DNA of 64,000 bases from positions 62,001-126,000 of the forward strand of contig NZ_MBUA01000031.1 of the NCBI RefSeq assembly GCF_014332695.1, written 5' to 3'. The stretch is from Flavihumibacter stibioxidans. Its GTDB lineage: Bacteria > Bacteroidota > Bacteroidia > Chitinophagales > Chitinophagaceae. Shown here piece after piece: positions 26,145 through 34,304 of the stretch; position 1 is the first letter of the stretch, and every line of letters begins with the position of its first letter. Below the pieces are notes generated by a model, which worked only from the letters and a program-made list of their open reading frames with translations, had not been told where the DNA came from and did no database searches. The translations under genes were made by a program, and so were the position numbers.

Positions 26145-27035
26145 ATGGAAAAAATTCTCATAACCGGTGCCAACGGTATGGTTGGACAGGCACTGGTCAG
26201 GCTCCTTTCTTTAAAAGGTTACGAAGTCATTGCAACGGGGAAAGGTCCCTGGCGTTCACCCATGCCTGGTGGCCATATCCGTTATTTTGAAGCCGATATT
26301 ACACACCCCTTTCAACTCCGGGAAATAATGGCCGGGGAAAAGCCTGCCATCGTGGTGCATGGTGCTGCTATGACCCAGGTGGATGATTGCGAGCTGAAGC
26401 AGAATGAAGCTCATTCCATTAATGTCGAAGCTACTGCCAGGTTATTGCTCGATGCAGAAGAATACAGCAGCTTTTTTATTTTCCTGTCCACCGATTTTGT
26501 TTTCGATGGGAACAAAGGAATGTACAGTGAGGATGACGATGTTAACCCGGTTAGCTGGTATGGACAAACCAAGGTGGAAGCTGAAGCAATTGTTCAAACC
26601 GCGGAGATTCCCTGGGCAATTGTCAGGACCTGCCTGGTATTTGGGAAAAAAGAATTAGCGGGCCGCCATAACCTGTACAGCTGGGTCAGGGAAAGCCTTG
26701 AACTGGGTAAACCTATTAAGGTGGTGGATGATCAATGGAGAACTCCTACTTATGTGGAAGATCTGGCAGCCGGCATAGAAATAGTAATCCGGAAAAAAAT
26801 TGCCGGTATCTGGCATATATCAGGGAAGGACCAGGTTACACCATATGCAATGGCGTTGAAAATTGCCAAAAGTTGCGGATTGGATGCCAGTCTCATCACC
26901 CGGGTGACCGCAGATACTTTTACCCAGCCGGGGAAAAGGCCGGCGAAAACAGGATTTGATATCAGTAAATCATCGAGGGAACTTGGTTTTGAACCCCATT
27001 CCCTCGATGATATAATCTGCCGGTTAAATGGTTGA
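26145..27035 (+). CDS. NAD(P)-dependent SDR, dTDP-4-dehydrorhamnose-reductase-like
   Basis: 296 residues. The Rossmann motif ITGANGMVGQALVRLLSLKGYEV is at the N-terminus, then ADITHPFQLREIM, VHGAAMTQVDDCE and STDFVFDGNKGMYSEDDDVNP. The active-site YxxxK is in WYGQTKVEAEAIV, and a substrate-domain segment WRTPTYVEDLAAGIEIVI follows. This is the RmlD/extended SDR group; without other rhamnose genes nearby the true substrate is uncertain. It starts 10 bases after the prolyl oligopeptidase gene. Its 3' end overlaps ctlX by 12 bases, and a 13-base-pair inverted repeat lies within its last 70 bases. Confidence 0.85.
   Translation: MEKILITGANGMVGQALVRLLSLKGYEVIATGKGPWRSPMPGGHIRYFEADITHPFQLREIMAGEKPAIVVHGAAMTQVDDCELKQNEAHSINVEATARLLLDAEEYSSFFIFLSTDFVFDGNKGMYSEDDDVNPVSWYGQTKVEAEAIVQTAEIPWAIVRTCLVFGKKELAGRHNLYSWVRESLELGKPIKVVDDQWRTPTYVEDLAAGIEIVIRKKIAGIWHISGKDQVTPYAMALKIAKSCGLDASLITRVTADTFTQPGKRPAKTGFDISKSSRELGFEPHSLDDIICRLNG
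26969..27011. repeat. Perfect 13-bp inverted repeat near the 3' end of the SDR gene
   Basis: ATCATCGAGGGAA (26969-26981) and TTCCCTCGATGAT (26999-27011) are exact complements with a 17-base loop, inside coding sequence 25 bases before the stop. A second, bulged stem CTGCCGG/CCGGGGCAG (27017-27047) follows over the overlapping stop codons. Together they may end transcription from both sides. Confidence 0.7.
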
Positions 27036-27944
27036 TTTCCGGGGCAGGAAAATTTCGGCCATCATACAACGTGCACTGCCGCCACCATTTGTTTCAATAG
27101 TGGTCAGTTCAGAATGAATGATACTATTGAATGATTCCAGTTCAGCCCGCTGGTCACCTGTTAAGGAATGGTAAGCCTGTGAACTCATCACCAGGAAAAG
27201 TTCTCCCTTGTCATTGGTTACCTGCAACATATTTCCGGCAAATGAATTCATCTGGTCAGGGGTGATCTCTATGATTTTTTTGCCGCTATTGATAATTTCC
27301 TGGCTGACATACCCACGCTCAAGGCTATCCGTAACAGAGTCGAGGCAGATGACAACATATTTGTCAGCCACACACATCATCACATTGGTGTGGTAGATTT
27401 CTTTTCCTTCCTTGTCCCTGGCATAAAATGTAACTGGTTTATAGTCCATGAATGCGCAGAACCTGTCAACCAGTAATTTATCGGTCCGGGGAGAAAGGCA
27501 GGCATAGGCGATCCTGTTCTCCCGGTCAAGCACCATGCTGCCCGTTCCCTCCAGAAAATGATTATACTGTTCATCGGGGCTCATGTCTATTACCTTATTG
27601 TGACCGAAACGGCTGTAGATTTCGTCGAGTACATGCTGTTTTCTTTCAGCCCGCCGGTTCACGGCAAACATGGGGTAAAGCACCACGGTGCCGTCTTCAT
27701 GAAAACTGACCCAGTTATTCGGGAAAATGGAGTCAGGAGTATAAGGTTCCGGGGTATCGTTGATCACTGTTACATTTATACCATGCCTCTGGAGCTTTTC
27801 CACGAAATTGTCGAATTCCTGCCGGGCCTTCTCCTGGGCATTTCCAGCCTGTCCTGCTACCTGGAAGGCATTATTCACAGCTGTTTCAGCATTGAAACTG
27901 AAATTGACCGGCCTGATCATCATGATATGTGAGGTTGTCTGCAT
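27024..27944 (-). CDS. ctlX: CtlX-like citrulline/guanidino-modifying enzyme (amidinotransferase superfamily)
   Basis: 306 residues from ATG 27944 (MQTTSHIMMIRPVNFSFNAE); the longer frame to 27992 would overlap the upstream gene. Guanidino-group-modifying fold: PDSIFPNNWVSFHEDGTVVLYPM, FLEGTGSMVLDR, the histidine in IYHTNVMMCVADKYVVICLDS and the nucleophile cysteine in GGGSARCMMAEIFLP. In Bacteroidota this family is named for citrulline use. It lies 37 bases downstream of the arginine deiminase gene, so an arginine-to-citrulline-to-ornithine order is plausible (inference), feeding RocD. Confidence 0.85.
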   Translation of the reverse strand: MQTTSHIMMIRPVNFSFNAETAVNNAFQVAGQAGNAQEKARQEFDNFVEKLQRHGINVTVINDTPEPYTPDSIFPNNWVSFHEDGTVVLYPMFAVNRRAERKQHVLDEIYSRFGHNKVIDMSPDEQYNHFLEGTGSMVLDRENRIAYACLSPRTDKLLVDRFCAFMDYKPVTFYARDKEGKEIYHTNVMMCVADKYVVICLDSVTDSLERGYVSQEIINSGKKIIEITPDQMNSFAGNMLQVTNDKGELFLVMSSQAYHSLTGDQRAELESFNSIIHSELTTIETNGGGSARCMMAEIFLPRKSTI

Positions 27945-27981
27945 ATATACTGGTTGTGATGCTTGAAAAAGTGGCAAATTG

Positions 27982-29436
27982 TTATTTCTCACTCAGCGGC
28001 TCTCTTAATAGTGGCATGCTCATACAATGAAAACCACCCCTGGCACGCGACAATTCAGCCGAAGGCATCAGGATCATGGTGTCTTTAATATCATCGGTTG
28101 TTATTTCGCCATTTTCCAGTTTCTCCAGCAATTCCTTTACAGGTACCACCGCAAATCCGGCCTTTTCAAAAGCAGTAGAGGTTTTATCGTTTCTGTCGTA
28201 ACCAAGTACCACACCTTCTTTCAATGCCAGTACATTACAGGAGTCTGTCCACTGTTCCCGGGCATCAAAAGGAAATTCATTGTTTCCGGAATAAATAAAC
28301 CTGACTTTTTCATCGCAGCCAAGGTCATTGCGGCTGATATCATTAAGCAGGTCTTCGAGATTGTCGAAATAAACCGGGTTCTCAAGATCCTTTTTCCGAA
28401 ACTGGATCACCTGGATTTTATTTTCGGATTTTTTGCCTTCCAGAATTCGCTGTACAATGTCCGCGTCTTCCTTTTTGATGGATTTTTTTGAAAAATGCCC
28501 CAGCATCACCCACACATTTCTTTTCACCTGGGTGAAAACTGTGTCGATATGCATGTAGTCGCGTTTCTTGGGGATTTTTACAATCGATACCTTCTTTACA
28601 ACATTCTGTTCAAACAGTGCATGAACGGCCTGGTGTGCAGCTTCCAGGCTGGTTCTTTCACTCACGCCAATCAATACATGATCCTTGCTGACTACCATCA
28701 CGTCTCCGCCTTCAAGGGTTACTTTTTTGTCATCGCCTTCTTTGGGTAAAAGAAAATGTTGATGGGTATCGGGCAGTTCAATGATATTTTCGCGAAGGTC
28801 TGCGAACAGGGGGTGATGGAAGAAAATATACCGCATCAGCAAGGCCTCACGTGTTCTTGCTTTTTTTGCCGGTTTGTTCAGCAGGATGTGGCTGTTGATG
28901 GTAATCCCAATATCCCGGGTAAAAATAAAATTCGGAATAGGAGGGAAGAGCAAACTCTTGTCAGTAGCGGTTCCGCTGATAAATATTTTCGCCAGGTCAA
29001 CAGGCGAATACTGGTTTAATTCTTCCTGCTTTTTATGGGAGCAACCTTCAATAGCGCAAACTGAAGCCAGTAATTTAATTCGGATCTCGTGATCCTCCAG
29101 TATCTCCTCCAACAACCATTGGAGTTCGATTACTTTATCGGAACGGAAAAAATCCTTGTGACCGGGCTTGTAGAAATTTCTGTTGGCAGAAGGTGCATCT
29201 ATCTGCTGCAGTTTCCCCCTGATCTTTTCCGGATCCAGGAAATATAGCAGGATTTTGGTGTAATAATCATATTCTTTCCTGCGGATGGTATCGAGGTGTA
29301 CAATGTCTTCAAACAACCAGTCCTGTGCTTTGGAAGGAACTACTTTTCCCAGACCGCTGTCGGGACTATGAACCAATAATCGTTTTAAGGTACCAATTTC
29401 ACTGGTAACGCTGGCAAATGCAATCTCTTTAGGCAT
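27982..29436 (-). CDS. Arginine deiminase family protein
   Basis: 484 residues from ATG 29436 (MPKEIAFASVTSEIGTLKRL); a TTG at 29457 is also in frame. Motifs of arginine deiminase: the N-terminal LLVHSPDSGL, FIFTRDIGITINSHIL, LEGGDVMVVSKDHVLIGVSERT, YMHIDTVFTQVKRNVWVMLG with the catalytic histidine, and the C-terminal cysteine in RARGGFHCMSMPLLRE. It would turn arginine into citrulline and ammonia. Its length is above the classic 400-420 residues, with extra helical sequence around 60-150. It leads a pair with ctlX. A TATTTTTG box lies at 29587-29580, leaving a leader of about 140 bases. Confidence 0.88.
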   Translation of the reverse strand: MPKEIAFASVTSEIGTLKRLLVHSPDSGLGKVVPSKAQDWLFEDIVHLDTIRRKEYDYYTKILLYFLDPEKIRGKLQQIDAPSANRNFYKPGHKDFFRSDKVIELQWLLEEILEDHEIRIKLLASVCAIEGCSHKKQEELNQYSPVDLAKIFISGTATDKSLLFPPIPNFIFTRDIGITINSHILLNKPAKKARTREALLMRYIFFHHPLFADLRENIIELPDTHQHFLLPKEGDDKKVTLEGGDVMVVSKDHVLIGVSERTSLEAAHQAVHALFEQNVVKKVSIVKIPKKRDYMHIDTVFTQVKRNVWVMLGHFSKKSIKKEDADIVQRILEGKKSENKIQVIQFRKKDLENPVYFDNLEDLLNDISRNDLGCDEKVRFIYSGNNEFPFDAREQWTDSCNVLALKEGVVLGYDRNDKTSTAFEKAGFAVVPVKELLEKLENGEITTDDIKDTMILMPSAELSRARGGFHCMSMPLLREPLSEK

Positions 29437-29590
29437 AATCGGATAATTAATAACCAAATGAATTATTTAGAATACAGCAAAAAAAAGGAAGTCCGGAATT
29501 TAATCCGGAATGTAAAAATTCACCGGAAGGGTGATAGCAGCGAATGATGGTATGCAGATATTGCTGTACATAGGAAGGCCAAAAATAAGG

Positions 29591-29612
29591 AAACGCCCCA
29601 TATGGAGCGTTT
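29591..29612 (-). terminator. Hairpin downstream of the universal stress protein gene
   Basis: AAACGC...GCGTTT with inner CCATATGG makes a stem with one mismatch. On the minus strand it is followed by CCTTATTTTT, a weak T run that also contains a TATTTTTG sequence, so the site may be both terminator of usp and promoter of the deiminase pair. Confidence 0.55.
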
Positions 29613-29640
29613 CACATTAAAAAAAACTTGTAAGAACCTG

Positions 29641-30462
29641 TTAATCATGTATCGCCACAAGCGGAATATGGGTATGATAAAGTAATCTCTTGGTTTGGCT
29701 GGGGTTGAAAAGGGATTCCATGAAACTATGTTTCCTGGGTATGGTAAGGATCAGGTCTATTTTAAAATCTGCTGCGAAAGTATTGATGGCGTCTACGAAA
29801 TCACCAATCCGGATAAAATAAAAAGAGGGGGTGAAACCTTGCAGCATTTCTTCAAGATCTGCCTTCTCTGCCTTGTACTCATCCGTTATTTCAACATGTA
29901 TTTCACTGTTAACATTTACCACGTGCAGATCTGCCTTGAAACATTCCAGCAGGTTACGGAGTGGTTGAATGGGGGTGTTTTGTTTTACATTCTTCATATC
30001 CGTGGCAAAAAGAATATTATTAATGCCGGAATACTTTGCCTCTGATGGTACAATCAAAACCGGACAAATGGCTTCGTGTGCCATATTCAGGGAATTGCTG
30101 CCCATCAGGAGTTGTTCGATCCTGCTGGTACCTGTTAGCCCCATTACAACGAGGTCAGCACCATGGTGCTTTACATACCGGACCAGGCTTTCAGTAAGTG
30201 AATCGCCTTCCTCCGCCACCACTTTAACATCCATCATTGGCGCGATCTCATGCACCAGGTTGTTTAGGGCCATTTCAATTATCTGCTTACGGGCTTCCAG
30301 GTTGGTTTTGAGCGGGGTTCCATCTGCTCCGGCTGATACCCGGTTGAACACATGGAAAAATACCAGCTTAGACTGATCAATGCCTTTTGCCAGGGCTACC
30401 GCATAATTGGCAGCATTTTTTGATGTTTCTGAGAAATCAATCGGGACCAGTAGGGTTTTCAT
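29641..30462 (-). CDS. Universal stress protein, tandem Usp domains
   Basis: 273 residues made of two UspA-like domains. The first (about 1-140) has LLVPIDFSETSKNAANYAVALA and the nucleotide-binding end motif VVMGLTGTSRIEQLLMGSNSLNMAHEAI then CPVLIVPS. The second (about 145-273) is more diverged and lacks the GxxG(S/T) loop (LILTIPRKHSFMESLFNPSQTKRLLYHTHIPLVAI). The first domain may bind ATP; the second may serve dimer contacts. The role is in stress or energy state, not further defined. Divergent from prfC with 67 bases between them. Confidence 0.92.
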   Translation of the reverse strand: MKTLLVPIDFSETSKNAANYAVALAKGIDQSKLVFFHVFNRVSAGADGTPLKTNLEARKQIIEMALNNLVHEIAPMMDVKVVAEEGDSLTESLVRYVKHHGADLVVMGLTGTSRIEQLLMGSNSLNMAHEAICPVLIVPSEAKYSGINNILFATDMKNVKQNTPIQPLRNLLECFKADLHVVNVNSEIHVEITDEYKAEKADLEEMLQGFTPSFYFIRIGDFVDAINTFAADFKIDLILTIPRKHSFMESLFNPSQTKRLLYHTHIPLVAIHD

Positions 30463-30513
30463 ACAATAAATTTAAGGGAAATTACAAAATGATTCATGAT
30501 GACTGTCAAGTAT

Positions 30514-30521
30514 TACCTTTG
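30514..30521 (+). promoter_or_regulatory. -7 box of prfC
   Basis: TACCTTTG is a perfect TAnnTTTG match ending 8 bases before the prfC ATG, so the mRNA would be leaderless or nearly so. No TTG is seen at -33. Confidence 0.55.
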
Positions 30522-30529
30522 CCGCCGTT

Positions 30530-32122
30530 ATGAAATACCATACAGAGATACAACGTCGACGCACTTTTGCCATCATCTCCCACCCCGATGCCGGTAAAAC
30601 CACATTAACCGAGAAACTGCTACTTTTTGGTGGTGCCATTCAAACCGCTGGTGCAGTTAAAAGTAATAAAATTAAGAAACATGCCACTTCGGATTTTATG
30701 GAAATCGAGCGGCAGCGTGGTATCTCAGTGGCCACTTCTGTTATGACTTTCGAATACCAGGGAATCCTTATCAACCTGTTGGATACACCTGGCCACAAGG
30801 ATTTCGCCGAAGACACCTACCGGACCCTGACCGCCGTTGACAGCGTAATACTGGTAGTGGACAGTGTGAATGGGGTAGAGGACCAGACCCGACGCCTGAT
30901 GGAAGTCTGCCGCATGCGCGACACCCCGGTAATTGTATTTATCAATAAAATGGACAGGGATGGCAAGAACCGTTTCGACCTGATCGAAGAGATCGAAAAA
31001 GAATTGTCCATCCACCTGCATCCCCTGACCTGGCCCATCAACAGCGGAAAGGATTTTAAAGGGGTGTACAACCTGCACGATAAAAACCTCCGCCTGTTTA
31101 CCGCCAGTACCAAAGCAGAAGAGGAAGATACCCTTCATCTGGAGGACCTTTCCAGCCCTGTTCTGGACCAGCGGCTTGGCGAAAGGGATGCCGCCATCCT
31201 GCGCGAAGACGTTGAACTGGTGGATGGCGTACATGGAGAACTGAATGTGGAAGATTACCTTGCCGGTCAGGTAGCACCCGTGTTTTTCGGCAGTGCCGTT
31301 AACAATTTTGGAGTAAAGGAAATGCTGGATACTTTCATCCGGATCGCCCCAATACCCAGGAGCCGCGAAACGAGCAAGCGGGTAGTGGATGTGGAGGAAG
31401 ACAGGTTCAGCGGATTTATTTTCAAAATACACGCCAACCTGGACCCCAAACACCGCGACCGGATCGCGTTTTTAAGGGTTTGTTCCGGAAAATTTGAAAG
31501 AAATAAATATTTTCATCACGTTCGGTTAGATAAGGACGTGAGATTCAGCAACCCATATAGCTTTCTCGCCCGGAGTAAAGATGTGATCGAAGAAGCCTAC
31601 CCGGGTGATGTGGTCGGGTTATTTGATACCGGCAACTTTAAGATCGGTGATACACTCACAGAAGGGGAGGACTTTTATTTTACCGGTATTCCGTCCTTTT
31701 CACCGGAAATATTCAAGGAAGTGGTGAACAAGGACCCGATGAAAACCAAACAACTGGAAAAGGGTTTGATGCAGTTGACAGACGAAGGGGTGGCGCAGTT
31801 GTTTACCCAGTTTGGTGGCAATAAGAAGATTATCGGCTGCGTAGGTGAACTTCAGTTTGAAGTGATACAATACAGGCTGCTGCAGGAATATGGGGCTTCA
31901 GTGGAATTCAGGGCGCAACCGTTTTACAAAGCCTGCTGGATAACCAGTAAGGATCCGAAAAAATTACAGGAGTTCACCCGGTTCAAATCATCCAATATTG
32001 CAGAAGATAAGGATGGCCACGAAGTGTACCTGGCACAAAGTGAATGGTTCCTCAATACGGAAAGAACCAATAATCCTGATATTGAATTCCACTTTACTTC
32101 AGAAATTCACAAGGAAGAATAA
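30530..32122 (+). CDS. prfC: Peptide chain release factor 3
   Basis: Translational GTPase that removes RF1/RF2 from the ribosome after termination. 530 residues, normal length. G1 is [14 protein letters not shown], switch 1 is [18 protein letters not shown]3 is [18 protein letters not shown] and G4 is [10 protein letters not shown]. Domains II and III follow ([35 protein letters not shown]), distinguishing it from EF-G by length. ATG 30530 has a TACCTTTG box 8 bases upstream. Convergent with purB; a GC hairpin lies between the two stops. Confidence 0.97.
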   Translation: MKYHTEIQRRRTFAIISHPDAGKTTLTEKLLLFGGAIQTAGAVKSNKIKKHATSDFMEIERQRGISVATSVMTFEYQGILINLLDTPGHKDFAEDTYRTLTAVDSVILVVDSVNGVEDQTRRLMEVCRMRDTPVIVFINKMDRDGKNRFDLIEEIEKELSIHLHPLTWPINSGKDFKGVYNLHDKNLRLFTASTKAEEEDTLHLEDLSSPVLDQRLGERDAAILREDVELVDGVHGELNVEDYLAGQVAPVFFGSAVNNFGVKEMLDTFIRIAPIPRSRETSKRVVDVEEDRFSGFIFKIHANLDPKHRDRIAFLRVCSGKFERNKYFHHVRLDKDVRFSNPYSFLARSKDVIEEAYPGDVVGLFDTGNFKIGDTLTEGEDFYFTGIPSFSPEIFKEVVNKDPMKTKQLEKGLMQLTDEGVAQLFTQFGGNKKIIGCVGELQFEVIQYRLLQEYGASVEFRAQPFYKACWITSKDPKKLQEFTRFKSSNIAEDKDGHEVYLAQSEWFLNTERTNNPDIEFHFTSEIHKEE

Positions 32123-32131
32123 GGCCGGTGA

Positions 32132-32156
32132 CAGCCCCGGCTAAAAATCGGGGCTG
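32132..32156. terminator. Hairpin between prfC and purB, over the purB stop codon
   Basis: CAGCCCCG (32132-32139) and CGGGGCTG (32149-32156) are exact complements with a 9-base loop that contains the purB stop (32141-32143 on the minus strand). GC-rich and placed for both convergent genes, but without a T run. Confidence 0.6.
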
Positions 32157-33484
32157 ACGCCGGTATAGTTGGACGGGCTGATGGCCAGTAATTCCTTTTT
32201 AACGGCAGCATCTACCTTCAGTGTCCTGATAAAAGCGTGGATAGCTTTTTTATCAATAGCTGCTTTTCCCCTGGTCAGGTCTTTCAATGCCTCATATGGA
32301 TTGGGATAATTCTCCCTGCGAAGGATGGTCTGTATGGCCTCCGCCACTACGGCCCAGTTATTTTCCAGGTCATCGTTGATCTTCTTTTCATTCAGCACCA
32401 GTTTGCCCAGTCCTTTTTCTATAGACCGGATGGCCAGAATGATATGTGCAAAAGGCACCCCTATATTGCGTAATACGGTAGAGTCAGTAAGGTCGCGCTG
32501 CAGTCTGCTGATGGGGAGTTTGGCTGAAAGATGCTCCAGCAGGGCATTTGCCATCCCCAGGTTGCCTTCGGCATTTTCAAAATCAATTGGGTTCACTTTA
32601 TGGGGCATGGCTGAAGAGCCGATCTCACCTTTTTTTGTCTTCTGCTTAAAATAATCCATTGAAATATACGTCCAGATGTCCCTGCACAGGTCGATCAGGA
32701 TATTGTTGATCCTTTTCAGTCCGTCAAAATGTGCCGCCAGGTTATCGTAATGTTCAATTTGTGTAGTGAATTGTTGTCTTTGCAAACCGATGGACTCCAC
32801 AAAACTATTGCCCAGGGCTACCCAGTTCTTCTTGGGATAAGCAACATGGTGGGCGTTGAAGTTACCGGTGGCGCCGCCGAATTTAGCTAAGTACGGTACG
32901 TTGATCAGCTGGTCTATCTGGTTGCTGATGCGTTCTACGAAAACCATCATTTCCTTTCCAAGGCGTGTGGGACTGGCAGGCTGGCCATGGGTGCGGGCCA
33001 GCATGGGGATATCCCTCCATTCTTCTGCCAGGGTCCTGAACTGGTTGTTCAGGTTCAGCAAGGCAGGCAGGTATTCATATTCCATGGCATGTTTCCAGCT
33101 CAAAGGAATGGAGGTATTGTTTATATCCTGGGAAGTGAGTCCGAAATGTACCCATTCTTTAAGTTGTCCGGCATCACAGGCGTCAAGTTTGGATTTGATG
33201 AAATATTCAACCGCTTTTACGTCGTGGTTGGTGATTTTTTCGGTTTCCTTTATGGTAGCGGCATCATCCGGGCTGAAATTGGCAGCCACCTCTTTCAGGA
33301 AATTGCGCACCCGGGCGTTCAGCTTAAAGAAACGGTTATCGGCCAGGAAGAGAAAGTATTCAATTTCCACGATTACCCTGTATTTCATCAGGGCATATTC
33401 AGAAAAATATTCATCTAATTGCTGTAACTGGTTGCGATAACGGCCGTCGATAGGCGAGATGGCGGTAAGGGATTGAAGTTCCAT
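32141..33484 (-). CDS. purB: Adenylosuccinate lyase
   Basis: Acts twice in purine synthesis, releasing fumarate from SAICAR and from adenylosuccinate. 447 residues, starting MELQSLTAISPIDGRYRNQ. Motifs: NHDVKAVEYFIKSKL, HFGLTSQDINNTSIPLSW, ARTHGQPASPTRLGKEM, and the fumarase-superfamily signature GSSAMPHKVNPIDFENAEGN. The ISPIDGRY start and the length resemble the E. coli type of PurB. A single gene by position, divergent from mqnA, convergent with prfC. Confidence 0.97.
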   Translation of the reverse strand: MELQSLTAISPIDGRYRNQLQQLDEYFSEYALMKYRVIVEIEYFLFLADNRFFKLNARVRNFLKEVAANFSPDDAATIKETEKITNHDVKAVEYFIKSKLDACDAGQLKEWVHFGLTSQDINNTSIPLSWKHAMEYEYLPALLNLNNQFRTLAEEWRDIPMLARTHGQPASPTRLGKEMMVFVERISNQIDQLINVPYLAKFGGATGNFNAHHVAYPKKNWVALGNSFVESIGLQRQQFTTQIEHYDNLAAHFDGLKRINNILIDLCRDIWTYISMDYFKQKTKKGEIGSSAMPHKVNPIDFENAEGNLGMANALLEHLSAKLPISRLQRDLTDSTVLRNIGVPFAHIILAIRSIEKGLGKLVLNEKKINDDLENNWAVVAEAIQTILRRENYPNPYEALKDLTRGKAAIDKKAIHAFIRTLKVDAAVKKELLAISPSNYTGVSPDF

Positions 33485-33523
33485 GTTGAATTATAATATG
33501 CGTGTCAAAACTCACTGGTCCTG

Positions 33524-33531
33524 TACATTTG
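33524..33531 (+). promoter_or_regulatory. -7 box of mqnA
   Basis: TACATTTG matches TAnnTTTG and ends 19 bases before the GTG start of mqnA. No TTG lies at the normal -33 distance. Confidence 0.5.
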
Positions 33532-33550
33532 CAAAATTAAATCAAAGCGA

Positions 33551-34300
33551 GTGGACAGAAAAATCAGAGTAGGCGCAGTAAGTTACCTGAATACAAAGCC
33601 CTTGATTTATGGTTTGGAAAAGGGAATGATGAAGGATGATATCCTGCTGGAAATGGACTATCCTTCCAATGTAGCCGCCAGGTTGCTTGAAGACAGTATA
33701 GATATCGGTTTGGTACCGGTGGCGACCATTCCGAGATTAAAGGAATATCATTTTGTTTCCGATTATGGGATAGCCTGCAATGGCAGGGTTTCATCTGTAA
33801 GTATTTTCAGCGAAGTGCCAATAGAAGAAGTAAGCGAAATATTGCTGGATTACCAGAGCCGCACTTCTGTCCGCCTGGCAAAAATCCTCATGCGCGAATA
33901 CTGGCAGGTAAACCCGGTTATTACCGATACCAGGGAGGATTTCCGGGACCGGATAAAGGGAACAACTGCGGGTGTGGTCATTGGGGACCGGGCATTGGAA
34001 CAAAGACTGGTATCAACTTACAATTACGATCTGGGTGAAACCTGGAAAGACTTTACAGGTCTGCCATTTGTGTTTGCCGGCTGGATCAGTAATAAGCCAA
34101 TTTCGGAGGAGTTTATCAATAGATTCAACCTGGTCAATGAGTATGGTTTGCAGCGGCTGGAGGAAGTAATCGCTCAAAATCCCTATGAGGTTTATGATCT
34201 CTACGAATATTATACCCGGAATATAGATTACAGGCTGGATGAGCAGAAAATGAAAGGCCTTGAATTATACCTGGATTACCTGAAAAGATTTGGCTTTTAA
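33551..34300 (+). CDS. mqnA: Chorismate dehydratase of the futalosine menaquinone pathway
   Basis: Makes 3-enolpyruvyl-benzoate from chorismate, the first step of the MqnA route to menaquinone. 249 residues, GTG start (MDRKIRVGAVSYLNTKPLIYG). The family has a periplasmic-binding-protein fold without signal peptide; features are VGAVSYLNTKPL, DIGLVPVATIPRL, YGIACNGRVSSVSIFSEVP, VIGDRALE and LPFVFAGWIS. MqnD-like proteins are similar, but SYLNTKP and the length support MqnA. It ends 4 bases before the convergent flippase. It implies the organism makes menaquinone by futalosine, not by the Men enzymes. Confidence 0.93.
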   Translation: MDRKIRVGAVSYLNTKPLIYGLEKGMMKDDILLEMDYPSNVAARLLEDSIDIGLVPVATIPRLKEYHFVSDYGIACNGRVSSVSIFSEVPIEEVSEILLDYQSRTSVRLAKILMREYWQVNPVITDTREDFRDRIKGTTAGVVIGDRALEQRLVSTYNYDLGETWKDFTGLPFVFAGWISNKPISEEFINRFNLVNEYGLQRLEEVIAQNPYEVYDLYEYYTRNIDYRLDEQKMKGLELYLDYLKRFGF

Positions 34301-34304
34301 GCGG

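Noticed and set aside
26145-27035. Rhamnose biosynthesis operon
   Set aside because: Only an RmlD-like SDR is present; rmlA, rmlB and rmlC are not in the window.
30725-31453. 242-codon minus-strand frame
   Set aside because: Antisense to prfC, no recognisable domain.
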